Part shown: positions 63,746 through 64,000 of the stretch, piece after piece
Layout: each line of letters starts with the position of its first letter
Position numbering within the stretch: the first letter of the stretch is position 1
The notes under the pieces: generated by a model
What the model was told of the DNA's origin: nothing
The model's input: only the letters and a program-made list of their open reading frames with translations
The model's database searches: none
NCBI GenBank assembly: GCA_026390795.1
Contig: JAPLFG010000003.1
Coordinates: 186,001 to 250,000, forward strand
From: Ignavibacteriales bacterium
Lineage (GTDB): Bacteria; Bacteroidota; Ignavibacteria; Ignavibacteriales; Melioribacteraceae
DNA length: 64,000 nucleotides
Reading direction: 5' to 3'
Program-made: the position numbers and the translations under genes

Positions 63746-64000
63746 TCACTTTACTTTAGATGCTTTTTCAGCTTTAGTTCCCGGATGACCTCTGAAAATT
63801 CTTGTTGGTGCAAACTCTCCGAGTTTATGACCAACCATATTTTCAGATACATAAACGGGTATCATTTTGTTGCCGTTATGAACAGCAATTGTGTGACCGA
63901 CAAAGTCAGGAGTAATTGTACTTGTACGGGACCAAGTTTTAATTATTTTCTTCTGGTTTGTGTCGTTCAATTTTTGAACTTTTGACATTAACTTCAGGTC
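63746..64000 (-). CDS. rpsS: Small-subunit ribosomal protein S19 (start cut by window edge)
   Basis: 84 residues are visible, with [19 protein letters not shown] and [13 protein letters not shown] of S19. The frame stays open upstream of the Met at 63988 to the window edge, where it reads [13 protein letters not shown], matching the usual S19 region before that Met. The true start thus lies beyond 64000, and the Met at 63988 is internal. Confidence 0.92.
   Translation of the reverse strand, partial: DLKLMSKVQKLNDTNQKKIIKTWSRTSTITPDFVGHTIAVHNGNKMIPVYVSENMVGHKLGEFAPTRIFRGHPGTKAEKASKVK

Noticed and set aside
63746-63988. S19 taken as complete from the Met at 63988
   Set aside because: The frame continues upstream with conserved S19 residues to the window edge, so that Met is internal.
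1-64000. CRISPR array, insertion sequence or prophage
   Set aside because: No regularly spaced direct repeats, transposase or phage genes were seen; gene content is housekeeping.

Overview
The window is a gene-dense, AT-rich bacterial chromosome segment with nearly all genes on the minus strand; the only convincing plus-strand gene is the Spy-like protein at 6301..6825. The gene repertoire suggests the class Ignavibacteria (the Bacteroidota/Chlorobiota-related lineage). This rests on a short primary sigma factor without region 1.1, TonB-dependent and DUF5686-type outer-membrane proteins, LysW-dependent lysine synthesis, a BH4-type pterin cassette as reported for green sulfur bacteria, and a secY-map-infA-rpmJ order with no adk. 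Unlike typical Bacteroidia, many genes have good Shine-Dalgarno sites, and TTG starts are common, even in ribosomal protein genes. The assignment is an inference from gene content; no search was run.

Layout from left to right. At 1-4.2 kb are the N-terminus of an outer-membrane or secreted protein, a very large TPR protein and a DUF92 membrane protein. A tRNA-Leu follows. At 4.5-6.9 kb lies an ECF sigma/anti-sigma module with two LTXXQ (Spy/CpxP-like) periplasmic proteins, one of them divergent. At 6.9-10 kb are a tiny membrane protein, a pterin cassette (SDR, folE, 6-pyruvoyl-tetrahydropterin synthase), two peroxiredoxins and a dodecin. At 10.2-16.8 kb are a DUF5686 outer-membrane protein, a TonB receptor and an HDOD regulator. 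At 17-21.6 kb is nuoABCDEF. At 21.7-27.6 kb is a LysW-type alpha-aminoadipate lysine operon: lysW, homocitrate synthase, lysX, lysY, a class II glutamine amidotransferase-like gene, lysZ and lysJ.

At 27.8-34.3 kb are an M23 peptidase, a MoxR ATPase and three overlapping parvulin-type foldase genes. At 34.4-39.5 kb are an orphan DNA methyltransferase, metG and an acyl-CoA synthetase. At 39.6-41.8 kb is a second ECF/anti-sigma module with a secreted protein. At 41.9-45.6 kb are unknown small and membrane proteins, a nitrilase-family enzyme and fumC. At 45.7-47.85 kb a compact operon holds two EutN/CcmL-type vertex proteins, the primary sigma factor and an NlpC/P60 lipoprotein. At 48-51.8 kb are deoB, a GAF/degenerate-GGDEF protein and engB. 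From 51.8 kb to the end is the S10-spc-alpha ribosomal cluster, from rplQ to a truncated rpsS, interrupted by a tRNA-Gln gene.

The most interesting points are these. The Ntn-type amidotransferase inside the lysine operon sits where a LysK-like release enzyme is otherwise missing. Twin microcompartment vertex genes are coupled to the housekeeping sigma factor with no shell hexamer gene in view. A tRNA-Gln lies inside the spc operon. Intergenic arrays of a degenerate GATYAN hexamer occur in two places.
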